64,000 nt of DNA from positions 1,940,388-2,004,387 of the forward strand of contig NZ_CP051236.1 in the NCBI RefSeq assembly GCF_017794765.1. Direction: 5' to 3'. Below are positions 34,524 to 42,835 of this stretch, in pieces. The stretch is from Nitratireductor sp. (GTDB taxonomy: Bacteria; Pseudomonadota; Alphaproteobacteria; Rhizobiales; Rhizobiaceae). A program made the translations under genes and the position numbers. The notes beneath the pieces are model-generated. The model saw only the letters and a program-made list of their open reading frames with translations, did no database searches and had not been told where the DNA came from. Positions within the stretch are counted from its first letter, which is position 1; each line of letters begins with the position of its first letter.

Positions 34524-35039
34524 ATGGACGGCAAGAGGGAAGCGATTGTACGCGAGATTCCGGCGCTTCGACGCTACGCGCGAGCACTGCTGCGCGATGC
34601 GGAAGCGGCTGATGATCTCGTGCAGGATTGCCTGGAACGGGCGTTCTCACGGCTTGAAAACTGGCAGACGGGCACATCGCCCCGGCGATGGTTGTTCACC
34701 CTGATGCACAACCTCTTTGTTGATGGTCTGCGGGCGCGCAAGCGCAGGAACGAACTCGCCTCGGCTTCAATCGCCGATATCCCGGCGTCGGCCAGCACAC
34801 CGGAACAGAATGGCGTTCTCGATCTTCATGACGTTCTCGACGCATTGCAGGAGGTCAGTCCCGACCGCCGCGCAGCGATACTTTTGGTCGGGGTGGAGGG
34901 GATGAGTTACGCCGAGGCTGCTGACGTCTTGGACATCCCCACAGGAACACTCATGTCGCGTGTGGCGCGCGGACGACAGGATCTGCGCGAAGTACTCGAT
35001 CTCGCGCGGCGTCGGCGCATTCTCAAGGCGGTGCAGTGA
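34524..35039 (+). CDS. ECF-family RNA polymerase sigma factor
   Basis: 171 residues. Sigma region 2 (about 8-75) includes LLRDAEAADDLVQDCLERAFSRLENW and RRWLFTLMHNLFVDGLRARKRR; region 4 (about 108-160) includes LDALQEVSPDRRAAILLVGVEGMSYAEAADVLDIPTGTLMSRVARGR. No region 1 or 3, as in ECF sigma factors. Stop overlaps the start of the adjacent membrane protein (TGATG), the usual arrangement for a cognate anti-sigma factor. Confidence 0.94.
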   Translation: MDGKREAIVREIPALRRYARALLRDAEAADDLVQDCLERAFSRLENWQTGTSPRRWLFTLMHNLFVDGLRARKRRNELASASIADIPASASTPEQNGVLDLHDVLDALQEVSPDRRAAILLVGVEGMSYAEAADVLDIPTGTLMSRVARGRQDLREVLDLARRRRILKAVQ

Positions 35040-35830
35040 TGACAGGTCGCAGCTTTGATGAGAGGGATATTCATCTTGCACTCGATGGCGAACTGCCTCG
35101 GGAGGATCTGCCGGCGTACGAGGCCTGGCTGGAAACCAGGGCCGATATGCGAGCTTTAAGCGCACGCTACGTGTCTGATCGGGCGGTCCTGCGCGAAGCA
35201 CTGGCGAAGTTGAGTAGCGAAGACGTGCCGCACCGCCTGCAGGGCAATATGGTAACCGTTGATCGTGCGACGAAAGGCGCTCGGCACATGACGCTTCGCC
35301 GCCTCGTTGCTGCTGCTGTTGTCTGCATAGTGGCTGGCGCAGCAGGCGGCTTCTGGGTAGGGCGGCAACAATTCGTCACCGGCGAGACACTTGCTGCGTT
35401 GGATGTGGTCGGCGAGGCAGTCGCCGCTCACCAGGTTTATGCGGCAGAAAAACTGCATGTCGTCGAGGTCGGCGCCAGCGAGCGCAGCCATCTGGTCGGC
35501 TGGCTTTCCAACAGGGTCGGCACCGAGCTCATCGCCCCCGACCTGCAGGCCGAAGGCTTTGATCTCATGGGCGGTCGGCTGCTGCCATCGGGGGGGAAGG
35601 CCGCCGCTCAGTTGATGTATGAAGATGAGGCTGGTGAGCGTATTTCACTCTATGTAGCCCATTGCGTAAAGGGCGAGGATACGGGCTTTAGGCTCTTCGA
35701 AGACGAGGGCGGACGCGCGTTCTATTGGCAGGAAAAAGGGTTTGCATACACCGTGGCGGGCTCAATCGACGAGAAGCGTCTCCTGCAACTTGCGAACGTC
35801 ACCTACCGGCAATTGCTTGCCGGTAGGTGA
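35039..35830 (+). CDS. Putative transmembrane anti-sigma factor
   Basis: 263 residues from ATG 35039. An N-terminal cytoplasmic part of about 85 residues (FDERDIHLALDGELPREDLPAYEAWL) resembles anti-sigma domains and lacks the HxxxCxxC zinc motif of the ZAS type. One membrane helix at about 88-108 and a periplasmic domain of about 150 residues follow, including DEAGERISLYVAHCVKG and FYWQEKGFAYTVAGS. Overlap with the sigma gene and topology argue that it sequesters that sigma factor and senses an envelope signal. A perfect hairpin ends in its stop codon. Confidence 0.8.
   Translation: MTGRSFDERDIHLALDGELPREDLPAYEAWLETRADMRALSARYVSDRAVLREALAKLSSEDVPHRLQGNMVTVDRATKGARHMTLRRLVAAAVVCIVAGAAGGFWVGRQQFVTGETLAALDVVGEAVAAHQVYAAEKLHVVEVGASERSHLVGWLSNRVGTELIAPDLQAEGFDLMGGRLLPSGGKAAAQLMYEDEAGERISLYVAHCVKGEDTGFRLFEDEGGRAFYWQEKGFAYTVAGSIDEKRLLQLANVTYRQLLAGR
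35799..35830. terminator. Perfect 14-bp hairpin ending in the anti-sigma stop codon
   Basis: TCACCTACCGGCAA (35799-35812) and TTGCCGGTAGGTGA (35817-35830) are exact reverse complements around TTGC. The final TGA is the stop codon of the anti-sigma gene. The converging mscS gene ends at 35840. No U-run follows on either strand. Confidence 0.65.
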
Positions 35831-35839
35831 GGACTGCAG

Positions 35840-36733
35840 TCAGCTCTTGGTCGTACCTTTCTTCGAACCCGACGCGTTTTGCGTCTCGGTCTGCAGTGGA
35901 AGGTAGTGGACGTCCCGCTGCGGGAAGGGGATCGAAATGCCCTTTTCGTCAAATGCCTTCTTGGCTGCCTTGGTCAAATCGAGGCGGGTCTGCCACCAGT
36001 CGGACGTCGTGGTCCAGTAGCGCAGCGTGATGTTCACGGCACTGTCTCCAAGCTCTGACACAAAAGTGGCTGGCTCCTGATCGCTCAGAATGCGGTCGTC
36101 GGCCGTGGCCAGTTCGAGCATCGTTTTCTGTGCCAGGTCGATATCGTCATCGTAACCGATGCCGATCACAAGGTCGTTGCGGCGTCGCGGATTGCGAGAG
36201 TAATTGGTGACGGACGTGTTCCACAGAGAACTGTTCGGCGCGAGAATGTACAGGCCATCAACGGTCTTCATCTCAGTCGCAAACAGACCAATGGTCTGGA
36301 TAGTCCCCGAGATGCCGCTTGCCTCCACGTATTCACCCACGCGGAAAGGCTTCAGAACGAGGAGCATGATGCCGGCGGCGACGTTCTGCAGCGTGCCTTG
36401 AAGGGCGAGGCCGATCGCCAGACCAGCTGCGCCGAGAGCGGCGATAATGCTTGCGGTCTGAACGCCGAACTGCGCCAGAACGGTGACGCCCACCAGAACC
36501 AGCACCGCGTAGCGTGCAATCTTTGAAAGAAAACTGGTAAGCGTGACATCGAAAGAGGGAAAGCGATCGAGCGCGCTCCGCACCCAGTTTTCCACCATCC
36601 CCGCGACAATAAAGCCGGCGATGATGAGAATGATGGCGCCGAGAATCGAGAAGGCGTAAGATACGGCAAATTCGCTGACCTGGGCCAAAGCTGCCTGGGC
36701 AGCTGTCATGAGGTTCTCAGTTTGCATTTCCAT
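35840..36733 (-). CDS. MscS family small-conductance mechanosensitive channel (copy 1)
   Basis: 297 residues. Three N-terminal membrane helices: about 25-47, 68-88 and the pore helix IIAALGAAGLAIGLALQGTLQNVAAGIMLLVLKPF, the MscS signature. Then the beta domain (FRVGEYVEASGISGTIQTIGLF, APNSSLWNTSVTNYSRNPRRR) and an alpha/beta C-terminal domain. Opens on membrane tension to release solutes after hypo-osmotic shock. Closely similar in layout to the copy at 38911. Divergent from the GNAT/ATP-grasp operon. Confidence 0.94.
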   Translation of the reverse strand: MEMQTENLMTAAQAALAQVSEFAVSYAFSILGAIILIIAGFIVAGMVENWVRSALDRFPSFDVTLTSFLSKIARYAVLVLVGVTVLAQFGVQTASIIAALGAAGLAIGLALQGTLQNVAAGIMLLVLKPFRVGEYVEASGISGTIQTIGLFATEMKTVDGLYILAPNSSLWNTSVTNYSRNPRRRNDLVIGIGYDDDIDLAQKTMLELATADDRILSDQEPATFVSELGDSAVNITLRYWTTTSDWWQTRLDLTKAAKKAFDEKGISIPFPQRDVHYLPLQTETQNASGSKKGTTKS

Positions 36734-36956
36734 GTTGGGGAATGTCTCCGTTCCGTGTTTGTCGTTGCCGGCCTTCAGGGGACGGTTCCAACCCATTTGC
36801 CGCGCTTGAAGCGCGAGGGATTGGCAGGGCAGGCGACCGGTCGCAACTGCCCGATTGGTTTCGAGTGTCTAGCAATCCCGGCCTGGTGCTGCAAATCGGG
36901 GTGCCGGCATCTCTCTGCTGCGCTTGTGATCGTGCGCATCTCGCCCGGAGCCTTGC

Positions 36957-37433
36957 ATGCCGATTGACGTTCGTCCCGCCGGTTTTGCCGATCTCGACAC
37001 TCTGGTTGCAATTGAGAACGCAGCCTTTTCGGGCGACAAGCTCTCGAGGCGCTCTCTTCGGCGTCTGATTGGTTCCAGGACGGCCATTGTAGGCGCGGCC
37101 GGGGAGCGAGGGGTGATTCTCGGCTATGCGCTGGCCCTGACCCGCCGGAGGAGTGGTGTCGCGCGGCTTTATTCTATAGCCGTGGCCCCGGAGGAAACCG
37201 GAAAAGGGGTGGCTGCGTTGTTGTTGCATTATGTCGAGAACGCGGCGTACCGGCGAGGGTTCCATACGATGCGGCTTGAAGTGAGGTCAGACAACAAACC
37301 GGCCATCCGGCTTTATGAAAAGACGGGATATCGTAGCTTCGCCCAGTATGAGAATTACTATCATGACGGTATGAGTGCATTGCGCTATCAGAAATCGCTC
37401 TGCGCATTGAACATGGAGAACGGCCCCAAATGA
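36957..37433 (+). CDS. GNAT family N-acetyltransferase
   Basis: 158 residues. Starts MPIDVRPAGFADLDTLVAIENAAFSGDKLSRR (N-terminal GNAT strands), with the acetyl-CoA loop in ARLYSIAVAPEETGKGVAALLL and motif B MRLEVRSDNKPAIRLYEKTGYRSF, as in RimI-like enzymes. ATG 36957 has CGGAG upstream. Its stop overlaps the start of the ATP-grasp ligase gene (ATGA), so the products probably act in one pathway, for example by acetylating a peptide or amino acid made by the ligase. Confidence 0.92.
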   Translation: MPIDVRPAGFADLDTLVAIENAAFSGDKLSRRSLRRLIGSRTAIVGAAGERGVILGYALALTRRRSGVARLYSIAVAPEETGKGVAALLLHYVENAAYRRGFHTMRLEVRSDNKPAIRLYEKTGYRSFAQYENYYHDGMSALRYQKSLCALNMENGPK

Positions 37434-38881
37434 GTTGGGTCATCCTGACTGGCAAAAAAGGCGATCTCGACGAGACTGCCACACCCTACAAGATCATTAC
37501 CAATCGCGACTATCTGGCCCACCCGGCGTTGTTCCGCGGGCAGCGCCCCAAGGTTATCAATCTCTCATCCAGCTATGCTTATCAAAGCCGCGGCTACTAT
37601 GCTTCGCTGCTTGCCAGTTCCCGTGGCCATCGCGTGATCCCCTCGGTCGAGACCATGATCGACCTCTCCGCGCGCAAGCTCTACGAGAATGCCCTTCCGG
37701 AACTGGAACAGGCCCTGAATCGCTGCCGCGGTGAATTGGGGGGAAGCTTTCCCTCAAGCGTCAGCATCTTTTTCGGCATAGGGCCCGAAAAAGCCTGGGA
37801 ACGCTTCGCCAAGCTTCTTTTCGACTGGTTTCGCGCGCCCGCGCTGGAAGTCGTCATCAAGGACGGCGAATGGGCCACTATCACGCGCATCGGGTTTCGT
37901 TCCCTTTCGAGAATGAACGCGGACGAGAAGGAACGCTTCACGGCATCGCTTCACACCTACACGAGCCGGCAATGGCGCGACAGCCGCACCCGCGTACCGG
38001 CTCGCTATGGGTTCGCCACTCTCATCGACCCGAGAGAGGAACTGCCACCGTCAAGCGTGGCCTCGCTCAGGCATTGGTCGCGCATAGCCGCAAGGATGGG
38101 AGTTGAAGTAGAGCCGATCACCAAAAGGGATCTGCCGCGCCTGGCAAACTTCGATGCCCTGTTCATCCGCGAGACGACATCGATTTCCAACCACACATAC
38201 AGGTTCGCAAGGCGTGCCCAGCAGGAGGGGATGCCGGTTATCGACGACCCCCTGTCGATGATCCGCTGCACGAACAAGGTTTATCTCAACGAATTGATGG
38301 CGACGCACCGGGTGCCCGTTCCGCCGACAATGATGATCGCCGGCACCGCCGACCTCGAACGCGCCGCCGATCTTCTAGGCTTCCCTCTGGTTCTCAAGAC
38401 GCCGGACAGCTCTTTTTCACGCGGTGTGAAGAAAGCAGCGAACATGACGGAGCTCAAGGCTCTGGCGACGACGTGGCTTGAGGACTCCGATCTTCTGATC
38501 GCGCAGAAATTTCTGCCCACGTCCTTCGACTGGCGTATCGGCGTACTCGATGGGAGGCCTCTCTTTTCCGTGCAGTACCTGATGGCCAAAAAACACTGGC
38601 AGATCGTCAACCACGAACGGCAGGGGCGTCCGGATGAAGGAGGTTTCCGCTCTTTCACCTTGGCCGACACTCCCTCAGACGTGCTCGAGATCGCGGTTCG
38701 CGCGGCACGCTGCATCGGCAATGGCCTCTACGGTGTCGATCTTAAGGCCACGCCGGAAGGGGTTTATGTCATTGAGGTCAACGACAACCCCAATCTCGAC
38801 CATGGGTGCGAAGACGCTGGGGAGAAGGACGCCGTCTGGACAAGCCTTACACAGTGGTTCATCGACCGGCTGGAAAGGTAG
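37430..38881 (+). CDS. RimK-like ATP-grasp ligase with RLAN N-terminal domain
   Basis: 483 residues. The N-terminal region (about 1-150) holds the features of the RimK-like ATP-grasp N-terminal (RLAN) domain, including RPKVINLSSSYAYQSRGYYASLLA. The ATP-grasp domain (about 280-480) has NKVYLNELMATHRVPVPPT, the ATP-binding FPLVLKTPDSSFSRGVKK, RIGVLDGRPLFSVQYLM and the Mg-binding E449/N451 in YVIEVNDNPNLDHG. Predicted carboxylate-amine ligase forming an amide bond to an amino acid or peptide. Product unknown. Coupled to the GNAT gene and convergent with the second MscS gene. Confidence 0.9.
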   Translation: MSWVILTGKKGDLDETATPYKIITNRDYLAHPALFRGQRPKVINLSSSYAYQSRGYYASLLASSRGHRVIPSVETMIDLSARKLYENALPELEQALNRCRGELGGSFPSSVSIFFGIGPEKAWERFAKLLFDWFRAPALEVVIKDGEWATITRIGFRSLSRMNADEKERFTASLHTYTSRQWRDSRTRVPARYGFATLIDPREELPPSSVASLRHWSRIAARMGVEVEPITKRDLPRLANFDALFIRETTSISNHTYRFARRAQQEGMPVIDDPLSMIRCTNKVYLNELMATHRVPVPPTMMIAGTADLERAADLLGFPLVLKTPDSSFSRGVKKAANMTELKALATTWLEDSDLLIAQKFLPTSFDWRIGVLDGRPLFSVQYLMAKKHWQIVNHERQGRPDEGGFRSFTLADTPSDVLEIAVRAARCIGNGLYGVDLKATPEGVYVIEVNDNPNLDHGCEDAGEKDAVWTSLTQWFIDRLER

Positions 38882-38910
38882 AGCTCTCGTTTCGGCGTCC
38901 TTCGGGTATC

Positions 38911-39729
38911 TCAATCAGGGATCGAGACACTCACTCCTTTCTTTCCAAGGGTCTTGTTGATGGCTTCGGTTAGCGCTGAGCGAGATTTCTGCCAGCCCTC
39001 GCTTCTGGTCCAGAACCGAAGTGTCAATTGCGAGGTCCCGCCATCGATAGCCGAAAAGAGTGTCTCGGCATCGGGCTTCTTCAAAACGCTCTTTTCTGCA
39101 GCGAGGATTTTCAAAAGCCCTGTTTGCACCTGCTCGGGGCTTAGGCCGTCGCCAACGTCAATCTGAAGTTCCAGCCTGCGAGCCTTGTTTCGGGAATGGT
39201 TGATGATGGCCGCATTCCAAAGCGTGCTGTTGGGAGCGAACACGATCAGCCCGTCGTCGGTATTCAATTCCGTTGCAAAAAGCCCCAGCGTGCTGACGGT
39301 CCCGGATATTCCGTTCGCAAATACATGCTCGTCCACCTCGAAGGGGCGCAAAATCAGAAGCATCACGCCGGCCGCGATATTCTGAAGTGTTCCCTGAAGG
39401 GCGAGCCCGACCGCGAGACCGATAGCGCCAAGCGCGGCAATGATGCTGGCGGTTGGAACACCAAGCTGGGTCAGCGCCGCGACGCTGGAAAGGGCCATAA
39501 CGGTGTATTTGGCAAGAACAGAAAGAAATGACGTTAAAGTCGCGTCGAAAGAGAAGATCTTGCTGAGTGTGTTGCGCACCCAGCGCTCCAGCATTTTGGC
39601 GGCGATAATGCCGATCACCAAGAGGGCGCAGGCCCCGAGTAAGGTGGGCCCGTAAGTCAGCGCGAAATCAGTGATGTAATCGAGCGTCGCATCCGCGGTG
39701 TGGATAAGGTGTTCAGCTTGCTTTTCCAT
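38911..39729 (-). CDS. MscS family mechanosensitive channel (copy 2)
   Basis: 272 residues. Shares with copy 1 the pore-helix sequence PTASIIAALGAIGLAVGLAL and QGTLQNIAAGVMLLILRPF, then EHVFANGISGTVSTLGLFATELNTDDG and APNSTLWNAAIINHSRNKARR. The C-terminal domain is shorter by about 25 residues. GGAG lies 16 nt before the ATG, so the start is only moderately certain. An AT-rich stretch lies upstream. Confidence 0.93.
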   Translation of the reverse strand: MEKQAEHLIHTADATLDYITDFALTYGPTLLGACALLVIGIIAAKMLERWVRNTLSKIFSFDATLTSFLSVLAKYTVMALSSVAALTQLGVPTASIIAALGAIGLAVGLALQGTLQNIAAGVMLLILRPFEVDEHVFANGISGTVSTLGLFATELNTDDGLIVFAPNSTLWNAAIINHSRNKARRLELQIDVGDGLSPEQVQTGLLKILAAEKSVLKKPDAETLFSAIDGGTSQLTLRFWTRSEGWQKSRSALTEAINKTLGKKGVSVSIPD

Positions 39730-39879
39730 GTTCCGAACATCTCCGTGGCGTGTTCAGGGTTTCCATTTCGAGAAACCGAAGCACCGCCCCGTCGACGTTC
39801 TCATCTGCACAGAAGATCTATCTGGAAGATCAGAAGCGTTAAACTGCGTCAGTTTGAATGATGCGTTTAGCAAAGAAAA

Positions 39880-39982
39880 TTGAGTTACAAAAGTATATAT
39901 ATAATATAATTTTACTGCGTTGAGATATATTTCATGAGGGAAAATATTTAAATTAAAATACGAAAAACAAACTACAAATACG
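39880..39982. other. Extremely AT-rich intergenic stretch
   Basis: About 100 bp dominated by A/T tracts, including TATATATATAATATAATTTT, AAATATTTAAATTAAAA and ACAAACTACAAATACG, inside otherwise GC-rich DNA. It sits between the second mscS and the end of the HD hydrolase gene. No gene is seen. It could be a curved promoter or a nucleoid-protein site. Confidence 0.7.
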
Positions 39983-40603
39983 TTAAATTTTTTCTCCTCT
40001 CGCCTCTTCTATCATTTTAAAGCGGTCGAGAAACTTTGTCTGCGCCAGTTTGGGGGGATGAGGTTGAATCCGCAACTCCTCCGGTGACATTCCGCGTGGG
40101 CGGCCGAAAAGTTTGGCGGCTTCCGTGACACCAAAGCCTGCCAGTTGCGTCGCCTCATAAAATGCCGCGATCTGGTCAGCGCGCTTTATCGCTTTCTTAA
40201 GCTTTTGCGGCAGATCTGGAGCCAGGGTGAAACGCAGGTGGATGGCGCGCTGCAGCCGTTTTTCGACCGACTTGTAATCATCGCCCAGCGTAGCCTTGAA
40301 GGGGGATATCATATCTCCGATCACATATTCTGGAGCGTCATGCAGCAGCGCCGCCATCGAGCACTCGGGTGTGACGTCAGGCGTTGTCCGACGGAAGATG
40401 TCCTCCACCAGAAGGGAGTGTTGGGCGACAGAATAGGCGTGGTCACCCTCGGTCTGCCCGTTCCACCGGGCAACGCGTGCAAGGCCATGTGCAATGTCGC
40501 TGATCTCGATGTCGAGCGGTGACGGGTCGAGAAGATCGAGGCGGCGACCGGAAAGCATCCGTTGCCATGCGCGCGGAGGAGCGGCTTTGGGCGACGCCGG
40601 CAT
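39983..40603 (-). CDS. HD domain hydrolase (YfbR-like)
   Basis: 206 residues. HD-superfamily metal ligands in TEGDHAYSVAQHSLLVEDIF (first His) and AALLHDAPEYVIGDMISPFK (HD pair), followed by IKRADQIAAFYEATQLAGFG with the last Asp. This pattern resembles 5'-deoxynucleotidase/YfbR-type phosphohydrolases. ATG 40603 overlaps the ygfZ stop by 3 bases (ATGA), so the two are co-translated. The substrate is probably a nucleotide, by analogy only. Confidence 0.87.
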   Translation of the reverse strand: MPASPKAAPPRAWQRMLSGRRLDLLDPSPLDIEISDIAHGLARVARWNGQTEGDHAYSVAQHSLLVEDIFRRTTPDVTPECSMAALLHDAPEYVIGDMISPFKATLGDDYKSVEKRLQRAIHLRFTLAPDLPQKLKKAIKRADQIAAFYEATQLAGFGVTEAAKLFGRPRGMSPEELRIQPHPPKLAQTKFLDRFKMIEEARGEKI

Positions 40604-41460
40604 CAACCCGCCTCGTCCGAACTCACGGGAAAGGTGAAACTCGCCCATTGCGGTATAGCGAACGTCACGGCGGTCTGGTCCGCCAGAACTGGAATCGAGG
40701 CATCCATGGCCTCCTTGACTTTATCGATCCGCACGATAGCCAAAGCCTTGGAGCCGGCAACGGTGCCGAGGGTGCCGACGATTTTTCCGTCGGCGCGCAA
40801 ATCGGTGCCTGGCGGAGGCAGATCCGCGGCACCGCTTGCGGTCAGTAGCCGCCGGCGGGCTGTACCCCGATGGTGCATCCGCGACACCACTTCCTGTCCG
40901 ACATAGCAGCCCTTCTTCAGCCCGACACCGCCATTCTGGTCGTACAGCACATCGTGTGGAAAGGCGTCACCCAAAGCGAAGTCGCGGCCGCTTTCAGCAA
41001 CGGCATGGGCAATTCTCAGTTCATCCCAGCGCATCTTGTGGCTGTCTGCATCAGGCGTGTCGCCATAGTGGCGCCGAACGTTCAGGTTTTTGTCAAAACG
41101 TCCGTCGATCGGAGTTGATTCACTTTCTGAAGGACTGGAATCAGTTTCCCATGATACAGCGATAGCTCTTTGTTTTATATCGGAAATATCGACCTTTGCG
41201 CGAAGCCTGTAGAGTGTCAGCCGCTTCACCAGGTCTGCAGCGACATCCGCCCGGCATTCAATGCGTAACACGTCGCTGCCGGCGCGGGAGATAAGGAAAT
41301 CGAACAGGATCTTGCCCTGCGGCATGAGCAGGGCGCCCGGGCGGCATTCGCCGTTCTGGAGCGCCGAAAGGTCCGTTGTGATCACATTCTGGAGGAAATG
41401 TTCAGCCTCGGGTCCCTGCAGATGAATGAGGGCACGTTCGTCGAGATGGCAGATCGGCAT
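40603..41460 (-). CDS. ygfZ: Folate-binding protein YgfZ
   Basis: 285 residues. GcvT-like fold with the YgfZ signature KKGCYVGQEVVSRMHHRGTARRR, whose cysteine is needed for its role in iron-sulfur cluster assembly or repair. N-terminal IHLQGPEAEHFLQNVITTDL and LLMPQGKILFDFLI are typical. Tetrahydrofolate-dependent; cytoplasmic. Weak RBS at ATG 41460. Confidence 0.94.
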   Translation of the reverse strand: MPICHLDERALIHLQGPEAEHFLQNVITTDLSALQNGECRPGALLMPQGKILFDFLISRAGSDVLRIECRADVAADLVKRLTLYRLRAKVDISDIKQRAIAVSWETDSSPSESESTPIDGRFDKNLNVRRHYGDTPDADSHKMRWDELRIAHAVAESGRDFALGDAFPHDVLYDQNGGVGLKKGCYVGQEVVSRMHHRGTARRRLLTASGAADLPPPGTDLRADGKIVGTLGTVAGSKALAIVRIDKVKEAMDASIPVLADQTAVTFAIPQWASFTFPVSSDEAG

Positions 41461-41544
41461 GGCTGGTCCGGCAAGATGAGGAGGTCGTCCGCTTCTAGCT
41501 AGGATGCTTTGCCCCCGACGACAACCCGCGAATGTTGGACGGGA

Positions 41545-41961
41545 TCAACGCGCAGCCTTTTCCCTCAGGCGGGCTGCTGCTTCTGCGAGCGCCCTCGCAC
41601 TTCTGGCGCTCAGGCCGCCGTTTTCATAGTCATGACGAAGCGCCTCTTCAATCTGTTCTGCAATTCTATCCAGGGAAGGGGTATCGTTCGGTGCGCTTCG
41701 GTGATCGAACAGATTGATCCAGTGATCCGTCTCGCGGCCAAACCGCATAAGACGGTCGAGGTAGAGCTCGGCGCTGCCATTGCGCGAAACAAGTCCCAAA
41801 AGGCCGGCAGCTATCGAAAGCGGACTCATCACCACATCGCGCATGCCGTCAGCCATGAGCTTGACCTGAAAGAGGATGACACGTCGGACAAGACGTCCAC
41901 GCCTCCCTCGGCTCTGAGGCGATGCCACAATGCCGCTCTGCGAATGCGCTATCCCCTCCAT
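41545..41961 (-). CDS. Conserved hypothetical protein, one membrane-associated helix
   Basis: 138 residues from ATG 41961, chosen for a GGAGG 7 nt upstream. A hydrophobic stretch, VVMSPLSIAAGLLGLV, at about residues 44-59 is followed by YLDRLMRFGRETDHWINLFDH, then an acidic and Ala-rich helical tail that may form a coiled coil (SARALAEAAARLREKA). Proteins of this pattern occur in Rhizobiales genomes; no function is known to me. Follows the TIGR02301/hypothetical genes on the same strand. Confidence 0.75.
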   Translation of the reverse strand: MEGIAHSQSGIVASPQSRGRRGRLVRRVILFQVKLMADGMRDVVMSPLSIAAGLLGLVSRNGSAELYLDRLMRFGRETDHWINLFDHRSAPNDTPSLDRIAEQIEEALRHDYENGGLSARSARALAEAAARLREKAAR

Positions 41962-42022
41962 CGCAAACCTCCCTGAAGCTTCAGCGGATATGGGGGCAGC
42001 GCTCAGGATTGCAAGAATGAAC

Positions 42023-42826
42023 TCAGTCCCCGGCGACGAAAAACGCCCAGTGGCCCTCCGGCGTGATGCCAACCCGGTAGAAGATGTAGGCGCCAAAGCT
42101 CTTCATGTCTTCATAATCGCCGGCGGTCACCAGTGTGAACAGTTCAACCCTCTGCCTCTTGTCGAGGGATTCGAGCGGGATGGCGAAAAAGTATGGCCAG
42201 ACATACATCTCCTGGGGTGTGCCTGCGTCGAGATGCACATAGCCGGCGAGTAGCACCTCCAGAAGTATGGCCAAAACCTCCTGGCCTTCTTCATCCCCGG
42301 ATAGCTCGACGAGAAACTCAAGCGGATCCCCATCCAGTCCACCGAGCGAGAGGCGTGTCGCACTGTCGCCGTTACCGATCAGCGGCCGCAGATTTTCGAT
42401 ATCGCCGCTTTTCGCCGCTTCGACGATCAGGCCGTGCATACGCCGGACAGGTTCTGGCAACTCTTCCAGATCGTAATGGACCTCCGGCAGCTCCTTCCCA
42501 ATCTGGGTGTCCGGGCGCACGACGTCGCGCAGCGGCGTGTCCCCAATTGGCGAGGTGCCCTCTGTGGGCTCAGAACCCTCCGGAGAGGACGTGTCATTCT
42601 TGGGGAAGCTGATCGGCGGCGGCAGCGGCACGCGCTCAACACTGTCGGATCCGGCCTGATCTTCTTCTATCGGTTCAGCCTGCTGAAGCTCACTGAGAGC
42701 GTATGCAGAGAGGCCTGACGTTGCGTTCAAGCCAAAGGCTGCCAGACCGGCTAGAAGGATGTATCGCCAACGCCTGCGAACTCGCAGGCTTGCAGGGTTT
42801 AGGACGTTCACCAGATTCCAGGTCAT
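42023..42826 (-). CDS. Conserved Rhizobiales hypothetical exported protein
   Basis: 267 residues from ATG 42826 (GTG 42832 possible). A basic N-terminus and hydrophobic stretch ILLAGLAAFGLNATSGLSAYA form a signal peptide or anchor. A Pro/acid-rich linker (about 45-105) leads to a compact domain with LIVEAAKSGDIENLRPLIGNGD, LSLGGLDGDPLEFLVELSGD and EMYVWPYFFAIPLESL, ending YRVGITPEGHWAFFVAGD. The repeat-like SGDIENLRPLI resembles ankyrin-type helices. Begins 3-10 bp after the TIGR02301 gene, one operon. Function unknown. Confidence 0.82.
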   Translation of the reverse strand: MTWNLVNVLNPASLRVRRRWRYILLAGLAAFGLNATSGLSAYALSELQQAEPIEEDQAGSDSVERVPLPPPISFPKNDTSSPEGSEPTEGTSPIGDTPLRDVVRPDTQIGKELPEVHYDLEELPEPVRRMHGLIVEAAKSGDIENLRPLIGNGDSATRLSLGGLDGDPLEFLVELSGDEEGQEVLAILLEVLLAGYVHLDAGTPQEMYVWPYFFAIPLESLDKRQRVELFTLVTAGDYEDMKSFGAYIFYRVGITPEGHWAFFVAGD

Positions 42827-42835
42827 TGTCACGTC

